Assembly (NCBI RefSeq): GCF_000568255.1
Contig: NZ_KK037166.1
Span: 5,109,513 to 5,158,026, forward strand
Direction: 5' to 3'
Length of the DNA: 48,514 bases
From: Kutzneria sp. 744
Lineage (GTDB): Bacteria > Actinomycetota > Actinomycetes > Mycobacteriales > Pseudonocardiaceae
Position 1 is the first letter of the stretch. Each line of letters opens with the position of its first letter. The position numbers and the translations under genes were made by a program. Below the pieces are notes generated by a model that did not search any database, was not told the DNA's origin, and saw only the letters and a list, made by a program, of their open reading frames with translations. This document shows, piece by piece, positions 17,025-24,699 of this stretch.

Positions 17025-17990
17025 ATGACCGTCATCACCGACGCGGCCGAGAACGTGGCGGGAGCTGGCGTGTCCAGCTCCCGCCGCGTGCGCCGGCTCA
17101 CCGGTAGGGACAAAATCGTGCTCGGCCTGATGGTCGGCATCCCCACCCTGTTGCACATCGTGCTGGTGTGGGTGCCGACCCTCGTGTCGCTGGTGTTGTC
17201 GTTCGCGCGCTGGGACGGCATCGGCGGGCTGGCCACGATCCAGTGGATCGGCGTGCAGAACTACATCACCATGTTCACCGTGTCGCCGACCTTCTGGCCG
17301 GCGGTCCAGCACAACGTGATCTGGCTGGTGTTCTTCGTGCTGCTGCCGACGCCGTTCGGCGTGTTCCTGGCCTACCAGCTGGACAAGAGCATCCGGTTCA
17401 CCCGCTTCTACCAGACCGCGATCTTCCTGCCGGTGGTGATCTCCGCCGCGGTGACCGGGTTCATCTGGGAGACGATCTACGACCCGGACAACGGCCTGGT
17501 GAACAGCATTCTGGGCACCAACAAGCCCGGCGCGTCCTACATCGAGTGGCTCGGCGACTCGCACCTGAACCTGTGGGCGGTGCTGATCGCGGCCAGCTGG
17601 AAGCAGGCCGCGTACATCATGATCCTGTACCTGGCCGGGCTGAAGGGCTTCGACCCGTCGCTGCGCGAGGCGGCGGCGCTGGACGGCGCGACCGAGTGGC
17701 AGGCGTTCACCAGGGTCACGTTCCCGGCGCTCAAGCCGATCAACATCATCATCCTGGTGGTGACGATCATCGAGTCGCTGCGCGCGTTCGACCTGGTGTA
17801 CGTGGTCGCCGGCAGCAACGGCACGAAACCGGGCCTTGAGCTGCTGTCCATCCTGATCGCCAACAACATTCTCGGCGAGTCCAGCCTGATCGGCTACGGC
17901 TCGGCGCTCGCGGCGGTGCTGCTGGTGATCTCGCTGGTGCCGATCCTGTCGTACGTGTTCCAGACCTTCCGCAAGGAGCAGCAGCCATGA
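17025..17990 (+). CDS. ABC sugar permease, MalF-type
   Basis: 321 aa with six predicted membrane helices after a short cytoplasmic tail. The EAA loop that docks the ATPase reads EAAALDGATEWQAF...PALKP. The ATG at 17025 is 8 bp after the binding-protein stop, and the stop overlaps the next gene (ATGA at 17987). It forms the transmembrane channel with the gene at 17987. Confidence 0.93.
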   Translation: MTVITDAAENVAGAGVSSSRRVRRLTGRDKIVLGLMVGIPTLLHIVLVWVPTLVSLVLSFARWDGIGGLATIQWIGVQNYITMFTVSPTFWPAVQHNVIWLVFFVLLPTPFGVFLAYQLDKSIRFTRFYQTAIFLPVVISAAVTGFIWETIYDPDNGLVNSILGTNKPGASYIEWLGDSHLNLWAVLIAASWKQAAYIMILYLAGLKGFDPSLREAAALDGATEWQAFTRVTFPALKPINIIILVVTIIESLRAFDLVYVVAGSNGTKPGLELLSILIANNILGESSLIGYGSALAAVLLVISLVPILSYVFQTFRKEQQP

Positions 17991-18910
17991 CGGCCGTCGC
18001 AGAAGTCCCGGCCGCGGCGACGTCGCGGCCGGTGCCCGTGCAACGGCGCAAGCCGGTCCGGCCGGCTCGCCTTGTGCTGCACGGGTTCCTGACCGTGACC
18101 GCGCTGGTGTGGCTGGTGCCGTTCCTCTGGGCCGTCTACACGTCGCTGCGCACCTTCGCGGACACCTCGCAGCACGGCTACTTCTCGATCGCCAGCGCGC
18201 TGACGTTCGAGAACTACGAGAACGCCTGGGAGCAGGCGGGGCTGCCGCACTACTTCCTCAACTCGGTGATCATCACCGTGCCGGCCGTGCTGGTGACGCT
18301 GCTGTGCTCCGCCTCGGTGGCGTTTTTCGTGTCCCGCTTCAACTTCAAGATCAACCTGGCGCTGCTGATGCTGTTCACGGCGGGCAACCTGTTGCCGCCG
18401 CAGGTGATCATCACGCCGCTGTTCCGGATGTACCTGCTCATCCCGCTGCCGGACTGGCTGTCCAACGGCTCCGGGCTGATGTACAACTCCTACCTCGGCG
18501 TGATCCTGATCCACGTCGCGTTCCAGAGCGGCTTCTGCACGTTCGTGCTCAGCAACTACATGAAGACGATCCCGCACGAGCTGACCGAGGCCGCGCTCGT
18601 CGACGGGGCGTCGGTGTTCCGGCAGTTCTGGCAGATCATCCTGCCGCTGTGCCGGCCCGCCTTCGCCGCGCTGGCCACGCTGCTGACCATCTGGATCTAC
18701 AACGACTTCTTCTGGGGCCTGGTGCTGTTCGAGACCGGCTCGGACCGGCCGATCACGTCGGCGATCTCCAGTCTGCAGGGCCAGTACTTCAGCAACCAGA
18801 ACCTGATCGCGGCCGGCGCGCTGCTGACCGCGATCCCCACCCTGACCATCTACCTGGCGCTGCAGAAGCAGTTCGTGAGCGGCCTCACGCTCGGCGCCAA
18901 CAAGGGCTGA
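17987..18910 (+). CDS. ABC sugar permease, MalG-type
   Basis: 307 aa with six membrane helices and the EAA loop EAALVDGASVFRQFWQIILPL. It partners with the MalF-type permease whose stop it overlaps. No ATPase gene follows. In actinomycetes such importers commonly share a general ATPase (MsiK) encoded elsewhere. The operon ends at the double hairpin 18924-18973. Confidence 0.93.
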   Translation: MTAVAEVPAAATSRPVPVQRRKPVRPARLVLHGFLTVTALVWLVPFLWAVYTSLRTFADTSQHGYFSIASALTFENYENAWEQAGLPHYFLNSVIITVPAVLVTLLCSASVAFFVSRFNFKINLALLMLFTAGNLLPPQVIITPLFRMYLLIPLPDWLSNGSGLMYNSYLGVILIHVAFQSGFCTFVLSNYMKTIPHELTEAALVDGASVFRQFWQIILPLCRPAFAALATLLTIWIYNDFFWGLVLFETGSDRPITSAISSLQGQYFSNQNLIAAGALLTAIPTLTIYLALQKQFVSGLTLGANKG

Positions 18911-18923
18911 GCTGGTGCTTGTG

Positions 18924-18973
18924 CCGCGCGTTGCGCGCGGAGCCGAGGTCGCGCCGGAGACCGGCGCGACCTC
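18924..18973 (+). terminator. Double-hairpin terminator of the ABC operon
   Basis: Two stem-loops in tandem: CCGCGCG/CGCGCGG (18924-18940, 3-base loop) and the perfect 13-bp stem GAGGTCGCGCCGG/CCGGCGCGACCTC (18945-18973, loop AGA). They begin 14 bp after the permease stop and have no T-run, as is usual in high-GC actinomycetes. Confidence 0.85.
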
Positions 18974-19000
18974 GCCCTGACCCACGGGATCATGCCGACG

Positions 19001-19100
19001 CTCAGCCGGCCACGAAGCCCGATCGTCATCAGGCCGCCCGACCGGCGTAGGCTTTGCCGCCGTGCCGCTCCGCCGCCTGAGCGACGATCGCCAGGCCCAG
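19001..19100 (-). pseudogene. Remnant of a histidine kinase 3' end
   Basis: About 100 bp clearly related to the last codons of the kinase at 20151-20273 on the same strand. The minus strand still reads [20 protein letters not shown] before a stop, and in a shifted frame MTIGLRGRLS. An 18-bp gap and a frameshift show that it is decayed. No other part of a kinase gene is present. It lies just upstream of the flippase-like gene and probably results from an old duplication of the kinase end. Confidence 0.75.
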
Positions 19101-19144
19101 GTCAAGGTGCCGCGAACCGATATCGTGGTCGGGAGCCGGGTGAT

Positions 19145-20182
19145 GTGATCATGCTGCGGATCGGACGTCTCGTCGGCTATGCCGTGGTGCTGGGCTTCGT
19201 CGGCTACCAGCTGTGGTCCACGCGGGACGATCTGCTCGGCAACATCGACCGGACCGGGCCGGGCCGGTGTGCGCTGACGGTCGTGCTGGCGCTCGCCGGG
19301 TCCTTCGCCGGCATGCTGGGTTGGCGGGTGCTGCTGGCCGGCCTGGGCACCAGGCTGCCGGCAGTCACGGCGTCTCGGGTCTACTTCGTGGCCGGGCTCG
19401 GCAAGTACCTGCCGGGCGGGCTGTGGCCGGCGCTGGCCCACGCGGATCTCGCGCGCAGGCTGCGTGAGCCGCCCGGCCGGCTGGCCGCCGCTTTCCTCGG
19501 CAGCGTCGCCCTTTCCACGGTGGCGGGACTGATCGTGGGGCTGATCGCCGTGCCGTCGCTGGCTCAGGACAACGGGCTGTGGTGGCTGCTGGTGCCGTTG
19601 CTGGCTCTATGCCTGGTACCGGTGCTCGCGCCGCGGTTGCTGACCAGCTTGGTCGGATTCGGCTACCGGCTACTCAGGCGTACGGGCGAGCCGCCGGCGC
19701 TGCCGTCCCGCGGCATTGTCGTGCGGGCGGCGGCGTGGATGGCGTTGGGCTGGTTGATCACCGGCGTGCACTTCGCCGTGCTGGTCTCGGCGTTCGCAAC
19801 CGTCGACCGGGCGAGCGCTTCCGTTGCGGTGAGCGCCTTCGTGCTGGCCTCGGTGGCCGGCATCGTCGCGTTCGTGCTGCCGGCCGGGCTGGGCGCCCGT
19901 GAGCTCATTCTCGGACTGTCCATCGGGTTTGCGCTGAACAAGTCGGCCGTCATCACGGTGGTCGCCTTGAGACACGACGCACATTCCTAGGACCCTTGCT
20001 GTTAACGAGACGCCCAGGATAGTGTACTGTGCGGCGTTGCATTCAAGTGGGTACCTCGGTCCAATCGGCCTCAGGCGAAAGGTGTAGATACGTTGGCCGA
20101 CCTGATCCTGGCGGCCGTCGCGCAGATCGTGGACGGCCGCCGTACAGGAGTCAGCCGGCGCTCGGCCGACCAGGAAGCCTGA
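19145..20182 (+). pseudogene. Flippase-like (UPF0104/LPG synthase-type) membrane protein, interrupted
   Basis: The GTG at 19145 (or ATG at 19151, MLRIGRLVGYAVVLG) starts a polytopic protein with the family hallmarks FVAGLGKYLPGGLWP and VLPAGLGARELILGL. The family moves or flips lipid-linked substrates in the membrane. After VITVVAL at about 19968 the frame runs into foreign-looking sequence and stops at 19990. The expected C-terminus TLADLILAAVAQIVDGRR resumes in the same frame at 20090 and ends at TGA 20182, overlapping the convergent kinase gene by 32 bp. The 120 bp between are probably a sequence artefact, so the real gene of about 320 aa is likely intact. Confidence 0.7.
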
Positions 20183-21536
20183 TCGTCATCAGCGCGCCGC
20201 CCTCCGGCGCCTGGCCGGCGTAGGCCTTGCCGCCGTGGCGTTCCGCGGCCTGGGCCACGATGGCCAGACCCAGCCCCGAACCCGGCAGGGTGCGGGCCTC
20301 GCTCGACCGGTAGAACCGCTCGAACACGTGCGGCAGGTCCGCCTCGGCGATGCCCGGACCGCTGTCGGCCACCTCGATCAGCATCGTGCCGTCGCCGACG
20401 GGCTTCATCTCCAGCCGGACTATGCCGTCCGCGGGCGTGAACTTGACCGCGTTGTCGAGGAGGTTGAGCACGGCCCGTTCCAGGGCGTGCGCCTCGCCGA
20501 GCAGGTACCACGGCTGCACGCTCACCAGGAACTGCTGGCCCGCGGCCCGCCGACGGGCCCGGTCCAGCGCCCGCTCGACCAGCTCCACCATGTCCACCGG
20601 CTCGTGCACGGCCTGCGGGCCGTCCTCGCGGGCCAGCTCGACCAGGTCGCCGATGAGCGTGGTCATCTCGGCGATCTGGGCCTGCACGTCGTCGTAGATC
20701 TCGCGCCGGTCCTCGGCCGACAGATTCGGCGCGCCGGGTTTCTCCGACGCCAACAGCAGTTCCAGGTTGGTGCGCAACGAGGTCAGCGGCGTGCGCAGCT
20801 CGTGGCCGGCGTCGCCGACCAGCCGGCGCTGCCGTTCCTGCGATTCGGCCAGCGCGCCCAGCATCGTGTTGAAACTGGTCGTGAGCATGGCCAGCTCGTC
20901 GTCGCCGGTGACCGGGATCGGACGCAGGTCGCCCGTGGCCGTGACGTGATCGGTCGCCTGCCGCAGCCGGGTCACCGGCCGCAGACCACCTTGCGCCACA
21001 GCGGTTCCCGCCAGCGCCGCGACGAGCACTCCGCCGATGCCCACGAACACCAGCACCAGCGCCAACTTCTGCAGCAGCTGCTCGGTCGGCTTGAGCGACT
21101 GGGCCACCAGCAGCGCCACGCCCGGCGCCACGTTGCAGACCATGACCTGGTTGTCGGTCGCCACGTCCTTGCGGACCGAGGTGCAGCCGTCCTGCTTCAG
21201 ATAGGACTGCTCGTTGGTGGTCAGCTTGGGCAGCGGCAGGGTGTCGTTGTTGGTGCGCACCTGGCCGGTGATCGTGAACTCGGCGACGATCAGGTCCTTC
21301 GAGCCGACCGGCACCAGGGTGGTGTCGCTGCCCTGGTAGCGGTGGATCGTGTCCAGCGCGTTGTTGGCCGTGGACTGGATGGACAGCTCGACCTGGCTGT
21401 AGAGATTGCTGCTGACGACCATGAACGCGCCGACCGAGGCCAGCGCCACCGCGCCGGCGACACAGATGGCCGTGAGCAGGATCACCCGCGAGCGCAGCGA
21501 GACGTTCCGTCTGCCCTCGACGTGGGGCATCGTCAC
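20151..21536 (-). CDS. MprB-like sensor histidine kinase
   Basis: 461 aa. The GTG at 21536 overlaps the regulator stop (GTGA); an ATG at 21530 is also possible. One membrane helix (about 18-42), an extracytoplasmic sensor (45-155, with Cys118 and Cys134 possibly disulphide-bonded), a second helix (157-180), a HAMP domain, the H-box [18 protein letters not shown] (His245) and the ATPase boxes [14 protein letters not shown] and GSGLGLAIV. The [10 protein letters not shown] sequence after the H-box is typical of mycobacterial MprB, an envelope-stress sensor. Its 3' end overlaps the flippase-like gene. Confidence 0.9.
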   Translation of the reverse strand: MTMPHVEGRRNVSLRSRVILLTAICVAGAVALASVGAFMVVSSNLYSQVELSIQSTANNALDTIHRYQGSDTTLVPVGSKDLIVAEFTITGQVRTNNDTLPLPKLTTNEQSYLKQDGCTSVRKDVATDNQVMVCNVAPGVALLVAQSLKPTEQLLQKLALVLVFVGIGGVLVAALAGTAVAQGGLRPVTRLRQATDHVTATGDLRPIPVTGDDELAMLTTSFNTMLGALAESQERQRRLVGDAGHELRTPLTSLRTNLELLLASEKPGAPNLSAEDRREIYDDVQAQIAEMTTLIGDLVELAREDGPQAVHEPVDMVELVERALDRARRRAAGQQFLVSVQPWYLLGEAHALERAVLNLLDNAVKFTPADGIVRLEMKPVGDGTMLIEVADSGPGIAEADLPHVFERFYRSSEARTLPGSGLGLAIVAQAAERHGGKAYAGQAPEGGALMTIRLPGRPSAG

Positions 21537-22228
21537 GGAGGGGTCTCCCTGAGCACGTAGCCAACTCCGCGCACCGTGTGCAGCAGCCGCGGCTCGCCGT
21601 CGGCCTCGGTCTTTCGCCGCAAGTAGCCGACGTAGACCTCCAGGGCGTTCCCGGAGGTCGGGAAGTCGTAGCCCCATACGTCCTCCAGGATCCGGCCCCG
21701 GGTGAGGACCTGCTTGGGGTGGGCGAGGAACAGTTCGAGCAGGCTGAACTCGGTGCGGGTGAGGCTGATCGACCGCTCCCCGCGGCGCACCTCCCTGGTC
21801 CCCGGGTCCAGCTCCAGATCGGCGAAGCGCATCGTCGCCGACGGGGCGTTGGCCGCCGCGTCGTCGGCCACCGCGCGGCGCAGCAGCGCCCGCAGCCGGG
21901 CCAGCAGCTCCTCCAGCGCGAACGGCTTGGGCAGGTAGTCGTCGGCCCCCGCGTCGAGGCCGGCCACCCGGTCCGACACGGCGTCACGGGCCGTGAGCAC
22001 CAGGATCGGCAGGTCATCGCCGGTGCCGCGCAGCCGCCGGCACACCTCCAGCCCGTCCAGCCTCGGCATCATGACGTCGAGGACCATCGCGTCGGGACGC
22101 TGCGCGGTGACGGCCTCCAGCGCCTGCTGGCCGTCGCCGGCCAACTCGACCTGGTAGCCGTTGAACTGCAGCGAGCGACGGAGCGACTCGCGCACGGCCC
22201 GGTCGTCGTCCACTACGAGGATGCGCAT
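21533..22228 (-). CDS. MprA-like OmpR-family response regulator
   Basis: 231 aa. The ATG at 22228 ([16 protein letters not shown]) is chosen because it begins right at the receiver domain; an upstream ATG at 22294 would read through the promoter box. Phospho-acceptor Asp51 is in [11 protein letters not shown] and the conserved Lys in [12 protein letters not shown]. The winged helix has [13 protein letters not shown] and [14 protein letters not shown]. It is cognate to the kinase that follows. No ribosome binding site precedes the ATG, so the transcript may be leaderless. The same direct-repeat box lies 21 bp upstream here and 22 bp upstream of htrA, which suggests autoregulation and control of the protease. 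Confidence 0.92.
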   Translation of the reverse strand: MRILVVDDDRAVRESLRRSLQFNGYQVELAGDGQQALEAVTAQRPDAMVLDVMMPRLDGLEVCRRLRGTGDDLPILVLTARDAVSDRVAGLDAGADDYLPKPFALEELLARLRALLRRAVADDAAANAPSATMRFADLELDPGTREVRRGERSISLTRTEFSLLELFLAHPKQVLTRGRILEDVWGYDFPTSGNALEVYVGYLRRKTEADGEPRLLHTVRGVGYVLRETPP

Positions 22229-22249
22229 AAAGGAAGTGTTACCTGCGGT

Positions 22250-22268
22250 CCTGAGAGGTGCCTGAGAG
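22250..22268 (-). promoter_or_regulatory. MprA-type direct-repeat box upstream of the regulator gene
   Basis: The minus strand reads CTCTCAGGCACCTCTCAGG: two TCTCAGG units 11 bp apart, 21 bp before the ATG at 22228. It matches the htrA box at 11506-11524 in unit, spacing, orientation and distance to the gene. Confidence 0.65.
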
Positions 22269-22372
22269 GGAGCCAAGGACAGGCACAATTTCACCGACCG
22301 GGTGACGTGCTCGCCCGACCACCCTCCGTGACCGCTTGACCTCTATCTAACCCGAGGTTCCACCATCACCGT

Positions 22373-22873
22373 ATGGAACTGCCCGACCTCGCCCGCCCGG
22401 ACGTCGCGGGCATCGTCATCCGCACCTGGCGCACCGACGACCAGCTCCGTGCGGCCGACGCGGCCGTGAAGACCTGGCGGTCGCGGCCGTGGCCGTCGGA
22501 CTGCCTGACCCGCAGCGTGCTGCTCGGCGAGGACGGCCGGCTGGTCATGCACTACGAGCAGTGGAGCAGCCACCAGCTCGGCTACCGGCTGGTGGACGCG
22601 ACCCCGGGCTGCTCGTCGGAGATCGTCATCGTGTCCTTCGGCGTCAGCAAGGTGGCCCGGCAGCGGCGGCTGGTCGACCTGATGCGTGCTCACGTCACGC
22701 CCGGGACCTACCTGCACGCCAGCACCGACGGCGTCGGCGTGGTGGCCTGGACGAGCCGTGACACGTGGTCCGAGCTCGACGAGCTGCCGTGGGTGGAACG
22801 CCTCAGCTCGCAGCGTTTTCGCCCGCACGCGGCACTGGCGCATTCCAGTGCCGCCACAGCGCGATCAGCCTGA
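22373..22873 (+). CDS. Antibiotic biosynthesis monooxygenase (ABM)-like domain protein
   Basis: 166 aa, cytoplasmic, ATG at 22373. The pattern of a central Trp-rich strand, HYEQWSS, and a C-terminal half related to the first resembles dimeric alpha/beta-barrel ABM proteins, but no catalytic residue can be assigned. The last 71 bp overlap the convergent TRIC-family gene. The family call is tentative. Confidence 0.6.
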   Translation: MELPDLARPDVAGIVIRTWRTDDQLRAADAAVKTWRSRPWPSDCLTRSVLLGEDGRLVMHYEQWSSHQLGYRLVDATPGCSSEIVIVSFGVSKVARQRRLVDLMRAHVTPGTYLHASTDGVGVVAWTSRDTWSELDELPWVERLSSQRFRPHAALAHSSAATARSA

Positions 22874-23414
22874 TCGCCACCACCAGCGCCGAGCCGATCA
22901 CTGTGCCCCACAGGTCCGGAATCCTGAGATAGGCCGCGATCGGCACCACCACCGCGCCGGCCAACGCCGCCACCGCGTAGATCTCCTTGCGCAGCACCAT
23001 CGGGATCTCCCGCAGCAGCACGTCCCGGATCGCGCCGCCGCCGATGCCCACCGTCATGCCGATCAGGCAGGCCGTGTAGGCCGGAACCCCGTGCTGCATG
23101 GCCGTTGTCGTGCCGGCGGTGACGAACACGCCGAGGCCGACCGCGTCCGCCAGCAGCACCGCCCTGCGCAGACGGGCAACCTGCGGATGGAAGAAGAACA
23201 CCGCGATTCCCGTCACCGCCGCCGTGAGCAGATAGGGCCAGCCACGCAGCGTGGTCGGCGGGTGGATGCCCAGCAGCACGTCCCGAATGATGCCGCCGCC
23301 CAGCGCCGTCGTCAGACCCATGACGACCACGCCGAACACGTCCAGCCGGGCCCGCACCGCCGCGAGCGCGCCGGACGCCGCGAACGCGACTAGACCGATC
23401 AGCTCAATGACCAC
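22803..23414 (-). CDS. TRIC/UPF0126 family cation channel-like membrane protein
   Basis: 203 aa with seven hydrophobic segments. The two repeat signatures GGGIIRDVLLG and GGGAIRDVLLREIP identify the prokaryotic TRIC (UPF0126, YadS/YicG) family, which forms homotrimeric monovalent cation channels. The ATG at 23414 begins MVIELIGLVAFAASGALAA. Its end overlaps the convergent ABM-like gene by 71 bp. Confidence 0.88.
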   Translation of the reverse strand: MVIELIGLVAFAASGALAAVRARLDVFGVVVMGLTTALGGGIIRDVLLGIHPPTTLRGWPYLLTAAVTGIAVFFFHPQVARLRRAVLLADAVGLGVFVTAGTTTAMQHGVPAYTACLIGMTVGIGGGAIRDVLLREIPMVLRKEIYAVAALAGAVVVPIAAYLRIPDLWGTVIGSALVVAIRLIALWRHWNAPVPRAGENAAS

Positions 23415-23489
23415 GGTTGCGCAGCGTACGGGGTTTTACTATCCGTAGAGGCGGATGCTCCGGTTGGAGCCGACCGGAGAATGGGAAGC

Positions 23490-24152
23490 ATGCGGATCAT
23501 CCTGGTACGGCACGGGGAGAGCCTCGGCAACGTCGACGAGCTGGCGTACTGCCGGATCCCCGACCACGCGCTGCCGCTCACCCTCACCGGCGAGCGGCAG
23601 GCCGCCGACACCGCGCCGGCCATCAGGGCCCTGCTGGCGCCCGGGCCCGTCGCCGCCTACGTCAGCCCCTACCTGCGGACCCGGCAGACCTTCGAACTGC
23701 TCGGCGTGCGGGACCTGACCGAGAGCATGGTCGCCGAGCCCCGGCTGCGGGAGCAGGACTGGGGCAACCTCCAGGACCCCGTCGAGCAGGAGGTGCAGAA
23801 GCGCCTGCGGCACGAGTTCGGGCATTTCTTCTACCGGCTGCCCCACGGCGAGTCCGGCGCCGACGTCGACGACCGCGTCGCCAGCTTCCTGGCCGAGCTG
23901 GAGCTGCGCATGCTCCAGCAGGCCAACCACCCCCACACCGTGCTCGTCGTCTCCCACGGCCTGGCCATGCGCCTGCTGTGCCGGCGGCTGTTCTCGTGGA
24001 GCATCGAGCTGTTCGAGTCCCTGTCCAACCCCGGTCACTGCGAGTTCCGCGTGCTGGAGCGGGATCCCTCCGGGGAGTGGACCATCGACCGCCCCTTCGG
24101 CCAGTGGCGCCAGTCCCCCGACGGCTCCACCCAGAAAACCTCGGTGCGCTGA
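23490..24152 (+). CDS. Histidine phosphatase family protein (phosphoglycerate mutase-like)
   Basis: 220 aa. The catalytic RHGES is at the N-terminus (MRIILVRHGES), with SPYLRTRQTFEL for the phosphate pocket, the acid region REQDWGNLQDP and the second His in VVSHGLAMRLL. The ATG at 23490 fits the family start, with GGAGA upstream; the ATG at 23481 would add only three residues. It is monocistronic and ends before the strong hairpin at 24253. The substrate is unknown. Confidence 0.88.
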   Translation: MRIILVRHGESLGNVDELAYCRIPDHALPLTLTGERQAADTAPAIRALLAPGPVAAYVSPYLRTRQTFELLGVRDLTESMVAEPRLREQDWGNLQDPVEQEVQKRLRHEFGHFFYRLPHGESGADVDDRVASFLAELELRMLQQANHPHTVLVVSHGLAMRLLCRRLFSWSIELFESLSNPGHCEFRVLERDPSGEWTIDRPFGQWRQSPDGSTQKTSVR

Positions 24153-24252
24153 GGGCTTTCCGCCTTCGTGCCGCGCCGCCCGCGGAGCACCGCCCCTGGT
24201 CGCGTCGGAGGCTCCCAGCCTAGCCCCGAGCCCCCCTCAGCCCCCTCTTTTC

Positions 24253-24307
24253 TGTCACATGCGCTTCCCACTTGCGTCCAGGGCGCAAATGGGAAGCGCA
24301 TGTGACA
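24253..24307. terminator. Long hairpin (18-bp perfect stem) at the end of the zinc island
   Basis: TGTCACATGCGCTTCCCA (24253-24270) pairs perfectly with 24290-24307, and after one mismatch the stem continues with TTGCG/CGCAA. It lies between the convergent phosphatase and rpmF genes and likely ends both transcripts. A related hairpin sits at the other end of the island (27178-27226). Confidence 0.85.
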
Positions 24308-24316
24308 AAACAGGTG

Positions 24317-24448
24317 CTATACCGCAGCCAGCCGAGCGCGCAGCTCGGCCGTGGTGGCCAACGACGTCGCTCGGGGGGCGGTGGCCTTCCACTGGGCACG
24401 GCGGTGCCGGGTGTTGCCGCGCGAGGTCTTGCGCTTGGGGACGGCCAT
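24317..24448 (-). CDS. rpmF: Short zinc-independent ribosomal protein L32 paralogue
   Basis: 43 aa, [17 protein letters not shown] at the start, unmistakable L32. It lacks all cysteines and the C-terminal zinc ribbon and is shorter than the usual 55-60 residues. The ATG at 24448 overlaps the L31 stop. It is the last gene of the minus-strand arm of the zinc-starvation island. Such Cys-free forms replace zinc-containing L32 in the ribosome when zinc is scarce. Confidence 0.9.
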   Translation of the reverse strand: MAVPKRKTSRGNTRHRRAQWKATAPRATSLATTAELRARLAAV

Positions 24449-24699
24449 CAGCGGGTCCTCTTTCCGTAGCGGCGGTTGAACTTCTCGACGCGGCCGGCGG
24501 TGTCGACGAGGCGCTGGGCGCCGGTCCAGAAGGGGTGAGAGTCGGCGGTGATGTCGACCACGAGCAGCGGATAGGTGTTGCCGTCATGCCATTCGACGGT
24601 GCGGTCCGAGGTGGCGGTCGACCGGGTCAGGAACGACGTCCCGGTCGAGGAGTCCTGGAACACCACGGGGTGGTAGTCGGGGTGGATGCCCTTTTTCAT
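24448..24699 (-). CDS. rpmE2: Ribosomal protein L31 type B (zinc-free)
   Basis: 83 aa, [16 protein letters not shown] and [20 protein letters not shown], a typical type-B L31 without the CxxC pair of type A. The ATG at 24699 overlaps the upstream mrf stop and the stop overlaps rpmF, so the three genes are translationally coupled. It displaces zinc-binding L31 in zinc starvation. Confidence 0.95.
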   Translation of the reverse strand: MKKGIHPDYHPVVFQDSSTGTSFLTRSTATSDRTVEWHDGNTYPLLVVDITADSHPFWTGAQRLVDTAGRVEKFNRRYGKRTR

